Shown here one piece after another: positions 34,828-42,838 of a stretch of DNA of 56,633 bases. Each line of letters opens with the position of its first letter. Positions within the stretch are counted from its first letter, which is position 1. The stretch is from Hyphomicrobiales bacterium (lineage in GTDB: Bacteria; Pseudomonadota; Alphaproteobacteria; Rhizobiales; Devosiaceae). The stretch lies in assembly GCA_026989045.1 (NCBI GenBank), contig JALSJY010000172.1:1-56633 (forward strand), in the 5' to 3' direction. Position numbers and translations under genes: made by a program. A model generated the notes under the pieces. The model was given only the letters and a program-made list of their open reading frames with translations. It searched no databases and was not told the DNA's origin.

Positions 34828-35316
34828 TTAATCTACCGGAAATTGTGCAACAGAGGCACTTTGTTGTTGACGAAATTGATTTAGATTTTCTTCTATGGCG
34901 ATATTATTAAGTGAAAGCACAGAAGCTGCCAATAGGGCTGCATTTTTAGCCCCCGGCTCACCAATCGCCAACGTGCCAACGGGAATGCCAGCAGGCATCT
35001 GCACAATGGATAAAAGGCTGTCTTTGCCACTTAATGCCTTTGATTGAATAGGCACGCCAAACACGGGCAGTGATGTCATTGCCGCAATCATACCAGGTAG
35101 GTGAGCTGCCCCGCCGGCACCTGCAATAATCACCTTAAAATCGTCTTGGCGAGCGCTTGAGGCAAATTCATAAAGCCTCTCTGGGGTGCGATGGGCAGAA
35201 ATAATGCGAGCCTCATATTCAATTTCAAGAATATCAAGAATTTTGGCTGCCTCGCGCATAGTTGGCCAGTCAGATTGTGACCCCATAACAATTGCAATAG
35301 GTGGTGATATAAACAT
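34828..35316 (-). CDS. purE: N5-carboxyaminoimidazole ribonucleotide mutase
   Basis: Class I PurE of 162 residues, which converts N5-CAIR to CAIR. Motifs are MGSQSDWPTMREA, the catalytic ISAHRTPERLYEFA, AGAGGAAHLPGMIAAMTSLPVFGVP and the C-terminal LAIGEPGAKNAALLAA. First gene of purEK; starts at the ATG at 35316. Confidence 0.96.
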   Translation of the reverse strand: MFISPPIAIVMGSQSDWPTMREAAKILDILEIEYEARIISAHRTPERLYEFASSARQDDFKVIIAGAGGAAHLPGMIAAMTSLPVFGVPIQSKALSGKDSLLSIVQMPAGIPVGTLAIGEPGAKNAALLAASVLSLNNIAIEENLNQFRQQQSASVAQFPVD

Positions 35317-35398
35317 TCTATACGCCTCTCATTAGGGCTTAGTTTTTCAGGAAAAACCATTTATCTTAGTTTAGCTTATTATTCAAGTTTATATGATT

Positions 35399-35614
35399 TT
35401 AGGCAATAATGTCAGGTAGAATTATTTTTTCAATTTCAACTATTTTATCTTTTAAATTTAGCTTGCGTTTTTTAATTCGCTGAATAAGCATTTTATCATC
35501 AGTATGGTTATCAAGTAAAACTTTAAGAATTGCCTCTAGGTCAGAATGTTCTTGGCGTTTAGTTGCAAGTTCCAGTCCTAGTTTTGCACTTTGCTCAGGT
35601 GTTAACTCTAACAT
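35399..35614 (-). CDS. YdcH-family (DUF465) protein
   Basis: 71 residues forming a helical hairpin. DLEAILKVLLDNHTDDKMLIQRIKKRKLNLKDKIVEIEKIILPDIIA carries the family IQRIKKRKL.LKD core and the usual ...PDIIA end. Function unknown; YdcH-like proteins are abundant small coiled coils. It lies behind purE on the same strand after an 82-nt gap and is divergent from a second, shorter family member at 35782. Confidence 0.85.
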   Translation of the reverse strand: MLELTPEQSAKLGLELATKRQEHSDLEAILKVLLDNHTDDKMLIQRIKKRKLNLKDKIVEIEKIILPDIIA

Positions 35615-35781
35615 TTTAGTTTGCTCACTAAGTTTTTCTTAAAAAGAACTTTTAACACATTTTCGTTATATATCCTAAAAAATTCTTATTTAGCATCGAC
35701 AGTGCGTGCTTATATGTGGAACAATATAGCTCTCTTAAAATGAGTCTTAAATTTCAGTGTTCAACAAATTAGGGAGTAGTT

Positions 35782-35955
35782 ATGTCAATAGAAAACCGTA
35801 TAGATGCTTTGGAATTACGTCATAAAGACCTTGAAAATAAATTGGAAAGCCTGCTGGCGCATTCATCTGCTGATGAAGATGAAGTTATTGCACTAAAAAA
35901 ACAAAAACTTGAAGTAAAAGACGAATTGGCAAAGCTACAAGCCAATGTTTCTTAA
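35782..35955 (+). CDS. Short YdcH-like (DUF465) protein
   Basis: 57-residue ORF (MSIENRIDALELRHKDLENK ... KLQANVS) with AGGGAG 5 nt before the ATG. EDEVIALKKQKLEVKDELAKLQ is the DUF465 core (xx.LKK.KL.LKDE). Almost entirely helical and charged. Divergent from the longer paralogue at 35399-35614, and ended by a perfect hairpin. Confidence 0.82.
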   Translation: MSIENRIDALELRHKDLENKLESLLAHSSADEDEVIALKKQKLEVKDELAKLQANVS

Positions 35956-35996
35956 GCTAAGCATTATAAAATAATATAACAAAGCATTCATATAAA

Positions 35997-36022
35997 AAGG
36001 CCACAAATAAATTTGTGGCCTT
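35997..36022. terminator. Bidirectional hairpin between the DUF465 gene and trcR
   Basis: A 26-nt perfect palindrome, arms AAGGCCACAAAT and ATTTGTGGCCTT, between converging genes. The minus strand continues into U5, so it terminates trcR well; the plus-strand tail is UUAAUAUUA. Confidence 0.75.
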
Positions 36023-36057
36023 AATATTAAAAAACTAATTAAACTAGTTATTTTTAG

Positions 36058-36771
36058 CTAGTCTTTTTTTAATGATGTAAGATTTGCAAAAACCGAATCA
36101 GCATCAATTTCTTCCTCACTTGCTAATTTCTTAGCATCATCGAGATTATCAATGCTAGCTGGAGCTTCAATTCCATCATGAGCTTTTGCCAGTGCATCTT
36201 GGGCTGAAAGTAATTTTGTACTACGCTGGTTATCCTCAGAATCAGGGTTAGTTCCCGCAGCCTTTTTAACTTCCATATCAAGATCAATCTGCGTGCACAG
36301 ACCCAAAGTTACTGGGTCAAGCATTGACAGATTTGCTGAATTCCAGTGTGTTCCCTCACGAACCGCCTCAATGGTGGTTTTGGTTGTTCCTACAAGGCGA
36401 ATAATAGCAGCATCTTTTAATTCTGGATGTGAGCGAACTAGCCATTTAATAGCACCAGGACGTTCATTACGGCGAGAAATTGGCGTATATCTTGGCCCTT
36501 TGCGTTTTTTTGTAGCTAATTTTACTTTGCTCTCTAAAAGCTTCATGCGATAATTTTCGTCGGCCTCTGCTTTAGCAATTTCTTCTTTTGTTAGCTGCCC
36601 GTTGTTAATTGGGTTCACACCTCTAACACCACCAGCTACATCGCCATCTGCAATACTTTGAATTTCAAGAATATGTAGTGAGCAAAAATCTGCAACTTGA
36701 TCAAAAGTAAGTGCAGTATTATCAATAAGCCATATTGCGGTTGCTTTAGGCATTAAAAGTGTTGCGGCCAT
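36058..36771 (-). CDS. trcR: TrcR-type cell-cycle transcriptional regulator (DUF1013)
   Basis: 237-residue protein of the DUF1013 family, named TrcR in Caulobacter, where it occupies sigma-70 promoters with RNA polymerase. Diagnostic stretches are LLMPKATAIWLIDNTALTFDQVADFC, IADGDVAGGVRGVNPINNGQLT, and RPGAIKWLVRSHPELKDAAIIRLVGTTKTTIEAVREGTHWN, with two helix-turn-helix-like segments. The ATG at 36771 (GGAG at correct spacing) is chosen over an open frame from 36825. The acidic C-terminus is probably disordered. Monocistronic. Confidence 0.85.
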   Translation of the reverse strand: MAATLLMPKATAIWLIDNTALTFDQVADFCSLHILEIQSIADGDVAGGVRGVNPINNGQLTKEEIAKAEADENYRMKLLESKVKLATKKRKGPRYTPISRRNERPGAIKWLVRSHPELKDAAIIRLVGTTKTTIEAVREGTHWNSANLSMLDPVTLGLCTQIDLDMEVKKAAGTNPDSEDNQRSTKLLSAQDALAKAHDGIEAPASIDNLDDAKKLASEEEIDADSVFANLTSLKKD

Positions 36772-36919
36772 TTTAGTCTCCAAATAGCTATAATTATCTT
36801 TAAGGCGCAAGCTGGGTTCTTCCAACCTGCTCCGCCTTAATTTTTAATTTAAGGGGAATTAAATCAACTCATATAGTAATCTGATATATTTTTCAATATT
36901 TTTATCAGTTTTACTTTTA

Positions 36920-37921
36920 TCAAAATTTAACCTTTAGCACAATTTTACCAAAATGCTGTTTTGAGCGCATATAGTCATGCGCTAAATTTGCTTCATCAAG
37001 ATTGAAAATCTTAATATGAGGCGGTTTAATAGTTTTTTCTTCAAGCGCCGCCCAAATATCTTTTTTGAGTTTTTTAGCAATTTGGGCCTTTTTTGCTTTG
37101 CTTTGCGGGCCAAGAGTTGAGCCAAAGATATCAAGGTTTTTTAACAATATAGGCGCAAGATTTATTTCAGCCTTTGCTCCACCTAAAAGACCAAGCAACA
37201 TAATTTTTGCATTTTTTGCGCTGGCTTTAATATTTTTGTAAAAAATTTCACCGCCAATAATATCAATCACTCTATCTGCACCAACTCCATTAGTAATTTC
37301 TAAAGTGCGTGCAACAAAATCTTCTTGTTTATAATTGATGATAAATTCTGCCCCCAGACTTTTTACATATTCAGCCTTTTCTTGAGATGAGATAATAGCA
37401 ATAGGACGTGCGCCATAAAAATTTGCAATTTGGATTGCGCTGCCGCCAATCCCCCCCGATGCACCATGAACTAATACAAACATGTGTTTTTTTAATCTTG
37501 AGCGCATCACTAATGTCTGCATGATGGTAAAGAAAGTCTCAGCAATAGTAGCGCCCTCAATTAAGCTCCAACCCTTTGGCAAGGGTAAGACCTGAGTTGC
37601 AGGTAGATTGATAAAATTAGCATATCCAGCCCCATTGCAAAGTGCCACTATTTTATCACCAAGCTTAAAATCTTTCACTTTTGCCCCAAGAGCAATAATT
37701 TCTCCGCTTACCTCTAAGCCAGGCCAAAGAATATTTTCCTTCGTGGGGCGATAAAGACCCTTGGCCTGTAAAATATCAGGGCCATTCACTCCAGCATAAG
37801 CAATTTTAATTAAAACCTCATCAGGCTTTGGCGCTTTTAGGCTACGTTTTTCAAGCTTTAGGGCATGCCCATTACTATCAGTTGAAATTTTTATAGCGTT
37901 TATTTGTGAGTTTTTATGCAT
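36920..37921 (-). CDS. NADPH:quinone oxidoreductase (zinc-independent MDR superfamily)
   Basis: 333-residue medium-chain oxidoreductase of the PIG3/QOR group. It has GroES-like N-terminus with IAYAGVNGPDILQAKGLY, WPGLEVSGEI, the nucleotide-binding VLVHGASGGIGGSAIQIANFYGA, and GADRVIDIIGGEIF. Zinc-ligand cysteines of alcohol dehydrogenases are absent, as expected for quinone reductases. The open frame reaches a GTG at 37936; I use the ATG at 37921. Neither has a good Shine-Dalgarno. Divergent from the DUF1192 gene. Confidence 0.85.
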   Translation of the reverse strand: MHKNSQINAIKISTDSNGHALKLEKRSLKAPKPDEVLIKIAYAGVNGPDILQAKGLYRPTKENILWPGLEVSGEIIALGAKVKDFKLGDKIVALCNGAGYANFINLPATQVLPLPKGWSLIEGATIAETFFTIMQTLVMRSRLKKHMFVLVHGASGGIGGSAIQIANFYGARPIAIISSQEKAEYVKSLGAEFIINYKQEDFVARTLEITNGVGADRVIDIIGGEIFYKNIKASAKNAKIMLLGLLGGAKAEINLAPILLKNLDIFGSTLGPQSKAKKAQIAKKLKKDIWAALEEKTIKPPHIKIFNLDEANLAHDYMRSKQHFGKIVLKVKF

Positions 37922-38004
37922 GGGTTTATAAAACACTTTATATAAAAAATTTGCAATTTATTCCTGTTCAAATAAAATGCTCAACAATTATAAAGGGGAA
38001 TAAA

Positions 38005-38184
38005 ATGGAAGATGAATTGTCAACAAAACAAATCCAACATGAAATAGGTATGTCTGTTGATGATTTATCGATAGATGAGCTGGAAAAGAGAATTATTTTG
38101 CTTGAGGGTGAGATAAAAAGATTAAAAAGCTCGATTATATCTAAAAAGGCATCATTTGAATCAGCTCAAGCATTTTTCAAATAG
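38005..38184 (+). CDS. DUF1192 family protein
   Basis: 59 residues; VDDLSIDELEKRIILLEGEIKRLKSSIISKKASFESAQAFFK is the DUF1192 pattern (short acidic N-terminus, then LS..EL..RI..LE.EI.RL). A single coiled-coil helix of unknown function, found in alphaproteobacteria. AAGGGG is 6-7 nt before the ATG. It precedes the sRNA and rcdA on the same strand. Confidence 0.85.
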   Translation: MEDELSTKQIQHEIGMSVDDLSIDELEKRIILLEGEIKRLKSSIISKKASFESAQAFFK

Positions 38185-38279
38185 GGTTTTATTTTTTAAG
38201 TCTTGATTCATAATTTAGCAGATGTTTATAAGTGCGGTTTATGGGTCGTGAATATGTTTGGTTAAAAAAATGTGCATCG

Positions 38280-38309
38280 TTAACTTTTATTTAACATGAT
38301 ATGTATAAG
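38280..38309 (+). promoter_or_regulatory. CtrA box and promoter of the sRNA at 38318
   Basis: TTAA-N7-TTAAC (38280-38283, 38291-38295) is a perfect match to the CtrA consensus. TTAACT at 38280-38285 serves as -35, with an 18-bp spacer to TATAAG (38304-38309). CtrA-activated promoters typically carry the box over the -35, as here. A start near G38318 follows. Confidence 0.65.
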
Positions 38310-38317
38310 TTTAACTT

Positions 38318-38411
38318 GTTATTTCAGTATTATTTATTTCTTATCTCCTCCCTTAAGAAGTTCTGAAATCTCCTGTTAACTTCATAGAGCCGTTTATCGG
38401 CTCTTTTTTTT
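38318..38411 (+). ncRNA. Predicted small RNA presenting an anti-Shine-Dalgarno CUCCUCCC loop
   Basis: Within the 339-nt gap between the DUF1192 gene and rcdA a compact RNA of about 94 nt is predicted. Outer stem ATTTCAG/CTGAAAT (38321-38327 with 38363-38369) encloses an inner stem TTCTTA/TAAGAA (38338-38343 with 38354-38359). The inner 10-nt loop reads TCTCCTCCCT. A second CTCCT (38370-38374) is in the single-stranded stretch before the terminator. A loop-exposed CUCCUCCC is the hallmark of alphaproteobacterial sRNAs that block ribosome binding sites. The promoter has a perfect CtrA box. Ends are inferred from promoter and terminator. Confidence 0.7.
38387..38411 (+). terminator. Intrinsic terminator of the sRNA
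   Basis: Stem GAGCCG/CGGCTC (38387-38392, 38398-38403), loop TTTAT, then eight T. Strong and strand-specific, and it separates the sRNA from rcdA, whose start is 112 nt further. Confidence 0.9.
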
Positions 38412-38523
38412 GTCTTTTTTCTTCGCTTAAAATTAGCTATAGTTATTTTCCACAGGTGACATAAAGAGTTTTGCGCATTAGAGTTTAAAAAAGATTCTCA
38501 ACAGGCGAACAAGATATAATATT

Positions 38524-39069
38524 ATGGACGATGAAAAAGACAAAATAAAAAATAATGCAGCAACATCTATTGCGCCAAGCCTGCTTGCCTCTTCTGACTT
38601 TGATAAGCTTTATGCTGAGGGCATGGGCTTAATTGAAGATATTGCAACTTATCTTGATGGTGATGGGCGTGTTCAAAGCCGCCAATTAGATAAACAAGCC
38701 TCAATGGTTTATGCAACCCAATCTATGCGATTAACTACTCGCTTAATGCAATTAGCATCTTGGTTATTGTTGCAACGCGCTGTTGCTGAGGGTGAAATAA
38801 GTGCCAATAGCGCCCGTGATGAAAAAGAAAAAGTTAGGTTTTCATCTGCCCCAAAAGAATATGGTGGCCCGGGTTGGGATGACTTACCTGAGCAATTGCG
38901 TAAATTTATTGCCAAGGGTGATCGTCTATATGAGAGGGTGGTTCAATTTGATAATCTAGATCGCATCTCTGTTGAGCAGGTTGGCATAAAAGCAAAAACT
39001 AATAGTTCTGCAATTGGTGGCATTGCTGAGCAGTTAATGCGTATAAAAACTGCCTTTGGTGAAAAGTAG
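38524..39069 (+). CDS. rcdA: RcdA, regulator of CtrA degradation (DUF1465)
   Basis: 181-residue DUF1465 protein, the RcdA family of ClpXP adaptors. In Caulobacter it links CpdR-primed ClpXP to PopA and CtrA. The helical core includes LYAEGMGLIEDIATYLDG, YATQSMRLTTRLMQLASWLLLQRAVAEGEIS and LPEQLRKFIAKGDRLYERV, with a flexible C-terminal tail. The Shine-Dalgarno before the ATG is weak. Its own promoter should lie in 38412-38523, downstream of the sRNA terminator. CpdR is encoded 30 kb away in the same window. Confidence 0.88.
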   Translation: MDDEKDKIKNNAATSIAPSLLASSDFDKLYAEGMGLIEDIATYLDGDGRVQSRQLDKQASMVYATQSMRLTTRLMQLASWLLLQRAVAEGEISANSARDEKEKVRFSSAPKEYGGPGWDDLPEQLRKFIAKGDRLYERVVQFDNLDRISVEQVGIKAKTNSSAIGGIAEQLMRIKTAFGEK

Positions 39070-39079
39070 AGCAAAAGAA

Positions 39080-39112
39080 AACCCGCCTACCTTATAATAA
39101 GACAAGCGGGTT
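39080..39112. terminator. Bidirectional terminator between rcdA and rpmE
   Basis: Stem AACCCGC (39080-39086) with GCGGGTT (39106-39112) between converging genes. The minus strand continues as TTTTCTTTT, suited to ending rpmE. Confidence 0.7.
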
Positions 39113-39136
39113 AAATATCTAAGGATTAAATATTGC

Positions 39137-39358
39137 TTAGCCCATAATGCCTTTGAATTTCTCTTTAAAGCGAGAAACACGGCCACCACGATCAAGTAAT
39201 TGACCTGTGCCGCCAGTCCAAGCTGGATGAGTTAGTGGATCAACATCAAGTGTTATTGTGTCGCCCTCTTTGCCATAGGTAGAGCGGGTCATATAATGTG
39301 AGCCATCTGTCATTACAATTTTAATTTCGTGATAATCTGGGTGTGTATCTTTTTTCAT
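39137..39358 (-). CDS. rpmE: 50S ribosomal protein L31, zinc-free type
   Basis: 73-residue bL31 (MKKDTHPDYHEIKIVMTDGS, THPAWTGG, GRVSRFKEKF). It has no cysteines, so it cannot bind zinc as the C+ form does; this is usual in rhizobia. Divergent from the ABC exporter gene, with 171 nt between. Confidence 0.95.
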   Translation of the reverse strand: MKKDTHPDYHEIKIVMTDGSHYMTRSTYGKEGDTITLDVDPLTHPAWTGGTGQLLDRGGRVSRFKEKFKGIMG

Positions 39359-39529
39359 TTTGTTACCTTGAAAGCCTTATTATATTAGATAAGTCTTTTG
39401 TTATTGTTAGTTGAAATAATTTCTAGCGCTTTACTAAACAAAGTTTTGATAATTCGCAAGTCCCTTAGTTGCTTATCAGCGTTTAGTCACTTAAGTAGAG
39501 GCAATAAAGCCAAAAAAAGATGAATTTCT

Positions 39530-41395
39530 ATGTCCAAAGTGTCAAAACAGCAAAAATCACCTAAACAGTTTAACGAGATAAATCAGCAAGAAAATCTCTC
39601 TATCAAAGAATTAGATGCTAAAATAGTTGAAAAGCAAGGTAAATTAAAGCCCTTGCGCTCGCTTTTGCCCTTTATTCTTAAATACCCCAAACGCCTAATG
39701 TTAACATTATTATTCTTATTGCTTGGCTCTGGAACGTCCTTAATCATTCCAGCCCTGTTAGGATCAGTGGTTGATGAGGGTTTTATGACGCAAAATTTAG
39801 ATAAGATTGTTCAATATGGCTGGGCAATTTTAGCTGTTGCTATTATAATGGCTGTAGCTTCTGGTGCTAGATTTTATTTTATCTCAATCATTGGTGAGCG
39901 AGTGTTAACTGATTTACGCTGTGCGGTGTTTGAACATTTACTAAAGCTTGATAGCTCATATTATGACACTCATAGGGTGGGGGAGTTAACTTCGCGCCTA
40001 AATGGTGATGTCGCAACAATTCGTGGTGCGGTTGGCTCAAGCGCATCTGTGGCATTGCGCTCATTAGTTATCATCATTGGCGCGCTTATCATGATGTTTT
40101 TAACTTCACCAGCTCTTACAGCTTCAGTTGTAATCATTGGACCCTTGATTGTTATTCCAGTTGTTTTATTTGTGCATCGCTTAAGGGCAATGTCGGTAAA
40201 AACCCAAGATGCTTTGGCTGATATAAGTGCCATGGCCACAGAAGCATTAAGTTCAATTAAAACCATAAAATCATTTGTGCAGGAAAAAATTCAAGTTGAG
40301 ATTTTTAATTCTCGATCAGAAGCAAGTTTTTTAGCTGAGAAAAACAGATTATATGCTCGCTCATTTTTAGTTACTTTGGTGGTGTTTTTAGTAACTGTTG
40401 CAATAATGCTTATGACATGGTGGGGGGCAAAGGCAGTTTATGCAGGCTCAGTAAGTGTTGGTGAGTTAATGCAATTTATGATTTATGCTATGATGGCCTC
40501 AAGCGCCCTAACCAATATGTCGGATATTTGGGGAAATTTACAAACAGTGGCTGGTGCTACTCAGCGCTTAATTGAAATTTTAGAAACTAAGCCAGAGTTA
40601 AAAATTGCTGATAACCCTATTGCCTTGCCTGAGCCTGCACTTGGGACTTTAGAGTTTAAAAATGTAGACTTTACCTATCACACGAGATCAGGTGACAGGG
40701 TATTAAATAATGTTAGTTTTTCTATTCATGCTGGCCAGACAATAGCTTTAGTAGGCGCATCTGGTGCTGGTAAATCAACAGTATTTTCTCTTATTCAAAG
40801 ATTTTATGATGTCAATAATGGTCGTGTGATTGTTGATGGCTTAGATGTAAGAGACGTGGATCCGCATAAATTAAGAGAGCGCTTTGCTTATGTTGAGCAG
40901 GATTCGGTGATTTTTTCTGGCACTATTGCTGAGAATATTAGATTTGGTAAGCCTGATGCAAGTGAAGTAGAAATTGAAAAAGCGGCGAAAGCAGCCTTAG
41001 TTGATGAATTTGTTGCAAAGCTTAAACATGGCTATCAAACTATTGTTGGTGAGCGTGGGGTTATGCTTAGTGGTGGGCAAAAACAACGTATAGCTATTGC
41101 CAGAGCATTGATAAAAGATGCACCAATTTTAATGCTAGATGAAGCAACTTCTTCGCTTGATGCACAAAGTGAAAATTTGGTGCAAAAGGCTCTTGAGCGC
41201 TTAATGCGTGGTAGAACATCAATAGTGATTGCGCATCGTTTAGCTACAATTCGTGATGCAGATAGAATTTTGGTTTTTGAATCTGGCAGGTTAATAGATG
41301 AGGGTACGCATGATCAGTTAGTTAAAAAAGGCGGACGCTATTCCGAGTTAGCAAAATTGCAATTTCGCCTTGATGATGTCCGCCTCGATGGATAA
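39530..41395 (+). CDS. ABC exporter, fused permease and ATPase (MsbA-like)
   Basis: Half-transporter of 621 residues with an N-terminal cytoplasmic extension of ~45 residues. The six-helix exporter domain covers about residues 50-330. The ATPase has Walker A GASGAGKST near residue 409, Q-loop EQDSVIFSGTIAENIRFG, signature LSGGQKQRIAIARAL, Walker B ILMLDEATSSLDAQ and H-loop IVIAHRL. It would act as a homodimer moving lipid or hydrophobic cargo out of the cytoplasmic leaflet; substrate not determinable. It is a single gene converging on the SQR-like gene. Confidence 0.9.
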   Translation: MSKVSKQQKSPKQFNEINQQENLSIKELDAKIVEKQGKLKPLRSLLPFILKYPKRLMLTLLFLLLGSGTSLIIPALLGSVVDEGFMTQNLDKIVQYGWAILAVAIIMAVASGARFYFISIIGERVLTDLRCAVFEHLLKLDSSYYDTHRVGELTSRLNGDVATIRGAVGSSASVALRSLVIIIGALIMMFLTSPALTASVVIIGPLIVIPVVLFVHRLRAMSVKTQDALADISAMATEALSSIKTIKSFVQEKIQVEIFNSRSEASFLAEKNRLYARSFLVTLVVFLVTVAIMLMTWWGAKAVYAGSVSVGELMQFMIYAMMASSALTNMSDIWGNLQTVAGATQRLIEILETKPELKIADNPIALPEPALGTLEFKNVDFTYHTRSGDRVLNNVSFSIHAGQTIALVGASGAGKSTVFSLIQRFYDVNNGRVIVDGLDVRDVDPHKLRERFAYVEQDSVIFSGTIAENIRFGKPDASEVEIEKAAKAALVDEFVAKLKHGYQTIVGERGVMLSGGQKQRIAIARALIKDAPILMLDEATSSLDAQSENLVQKALERLMRGRTSIVIAHRLATIRDADRILVFESGRLIDEGTHDQLVKKGGRYSELAKLQFRLDDVRLDG

Positions 41396-41452
41396 TTGAT
41401 GATGTTTAATATAATGAATTAAAATATCGCAAAACTAGCTAAATAACTTATT

Positions 41453-42742
41453 TTACTCATCATCTTTTGAAACACTCTTTAGCTTATTAAGCCCTAGAAT
41501 TTTCATTGCGGCTTTTTCATAAAATGGTTCAGATTTACCGCTTTTCATTTTACCAATGAAATATTTCTCAAAGCCTACTTTTGCTAGGTGAACCCATTTG
41601 CCTTGTGATGACCAATTGACATTACGGGGTGGAATTTGTGGTTGTGCAATAAAGGCAATGCCACCATCACCAAAATCAGCCAAACAAAATGCACTCCATG
41701 TTCCTTTATGGGTTGGCTTTTCTTGGCGCACTAATTGCCCAATATTATGCGCGGTAGCTGTTACCATTGATTCAATCATAAAACCAGTTTTAGGCACACC
41801 AACTGGCACCGGAGTTGGGCCAATAGGAGGAATGGCAATGCAAACGCCAACAGAGAAAATATTTTTAAATGTTGGATTTTGCTGATGTTCATCGACTATC
41901 ACAAACCCACGTGGATTAACCAGACCTTCAATTCCCATCAGCGGTTTTATGCCACGAAAAGCAGGTAGCATCATTGAAAATTTAAACGGAACTTGCGTTA
42001 CGCCTTCAGATTCACCGTCTTTGCCAATAGTTTCAACATGCATGACATCTTTATCAATTTTTTGTATTTTTGAATTTGTCATCCATTTAATATGCTTATC
42101 ACGCATCGCACTTTCTAATAAGCCTTTAGTGTCGCCAACTCCATCAAGCCCAAGGTGGCCAACATAAGGCTCAGAGGTTACATAAGTGATTGGCACTTGG
42201 TCACGAATTTTACGCTTGCGCAATTCGGTTTCAAGAATGAACATAAATTCATAAGCAGGCCCAAAACAAGAGGCACCCTGCACTGCGCCAACCACGATGG
42301 GGCCAGGGTTTTTGCAAAATTCATCAAATTCTTTACCCGCCAATTCTGCATGATCTACATGGCAGACTGATTGAGTATTACCTTCTGGCCCAAGACCTTC
42401 AATTTCATCAAAAGCAAGCTCTGGACCAGTTGCAATGATTAAATAATCATATTCAATTGATTCTCCATCAGCCAAATCGATGCGGTTTTCTTTTGGCAAA
42501 ACCTTTGTTGCAGCCTCTGAGATAAACCCTATCCCGTGTTTTTCCATCACAGGCCTAAGGTCAATTTCAATATCTTTGCGCTTGCGCCAATTTACCGCAA
42601 CCCATGGGTTTGAAGGGACAAAATGATATTTAGGGTCTTTAGTAACAACTGTAATTGTGTCTTCTTTTCGTAGCTGCTCTTTCATTTCATAAGCCATAAC
42701 AGTGCCACCAAGACCAGCACCTAATACTACAACATGAGCCAT
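41453..42742 (-). CDS. Sulfide:quinone oxidoreductase-like flavoprotein
   Basis: FAD-dependent oxidoreductase of 429 residues from the ATG at 42742 (GGAGG upstream, preferred to 42754). N-terminal FAD motif VVVLGAGLGGTVMAYEM; second motif IIATGPEL; C-terminal NIFSVGVCIAIPP. Cys127, Cys159 and Cys353 fall where I recall the three redox-active cysteines of Aquifex SQR (124, 156, 347), with the same 32-residue spacing of the first two. This suggests it oxidises sulfide to polysulfide and passes electrons to quinone. The PPRNVNW and KVGFEKYFIGKMK C-terminal membrane-association segment also fits. It stands alone, with no sulfur-metabolism neighbours. Confidence 0.8.
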   Translation of the reverse strand: MAHVVVLGAGLGGTVMAYEMKEQLRKEDTITVVTKDPKYHFVPSNPWVAVNWRKRKDIEIDLRPVMEKHGIGFISEAATKVLPKENRIDLADGESIEYDYLIIATGPELAFDEIEGLGPEGNTQSVCHVDHAELAGKEFDEFCKNPGPIVVGAVQGASCFGPAYEFMFILETELRKRKIRDQVPITYVTSEPYVGHLGLDGVGDTKGLLESAMRDKHIKWMTNSKIQKIDKDVMHVETIGKDGESEGVTQVPFKFSMMLPAFRGIKPLMGIEGLVNPRGFVIVDEHQQNPTFKNIFSVGVCIAIPPIGPTPVPVGVPKTGFMIESMVTATAHNIGQLVRQEKPTHKGTWSAFCLADFGDGGIAFIAQPQIPPRNVNWSSQGKWVHLAKVGFEKYFIGKMKSGKSEPFYEKAAMKILGLNKLKSVSKDDE

Positions 42743-42838
42743 TTTATCCTCCAATGTTAAATGAAGTCAGTGTTTATTAAGCTTATTAGCCTCCATAATA
42801 TTATATATGTCAAGTAAGAGATGTAACTAATGCTTTTG

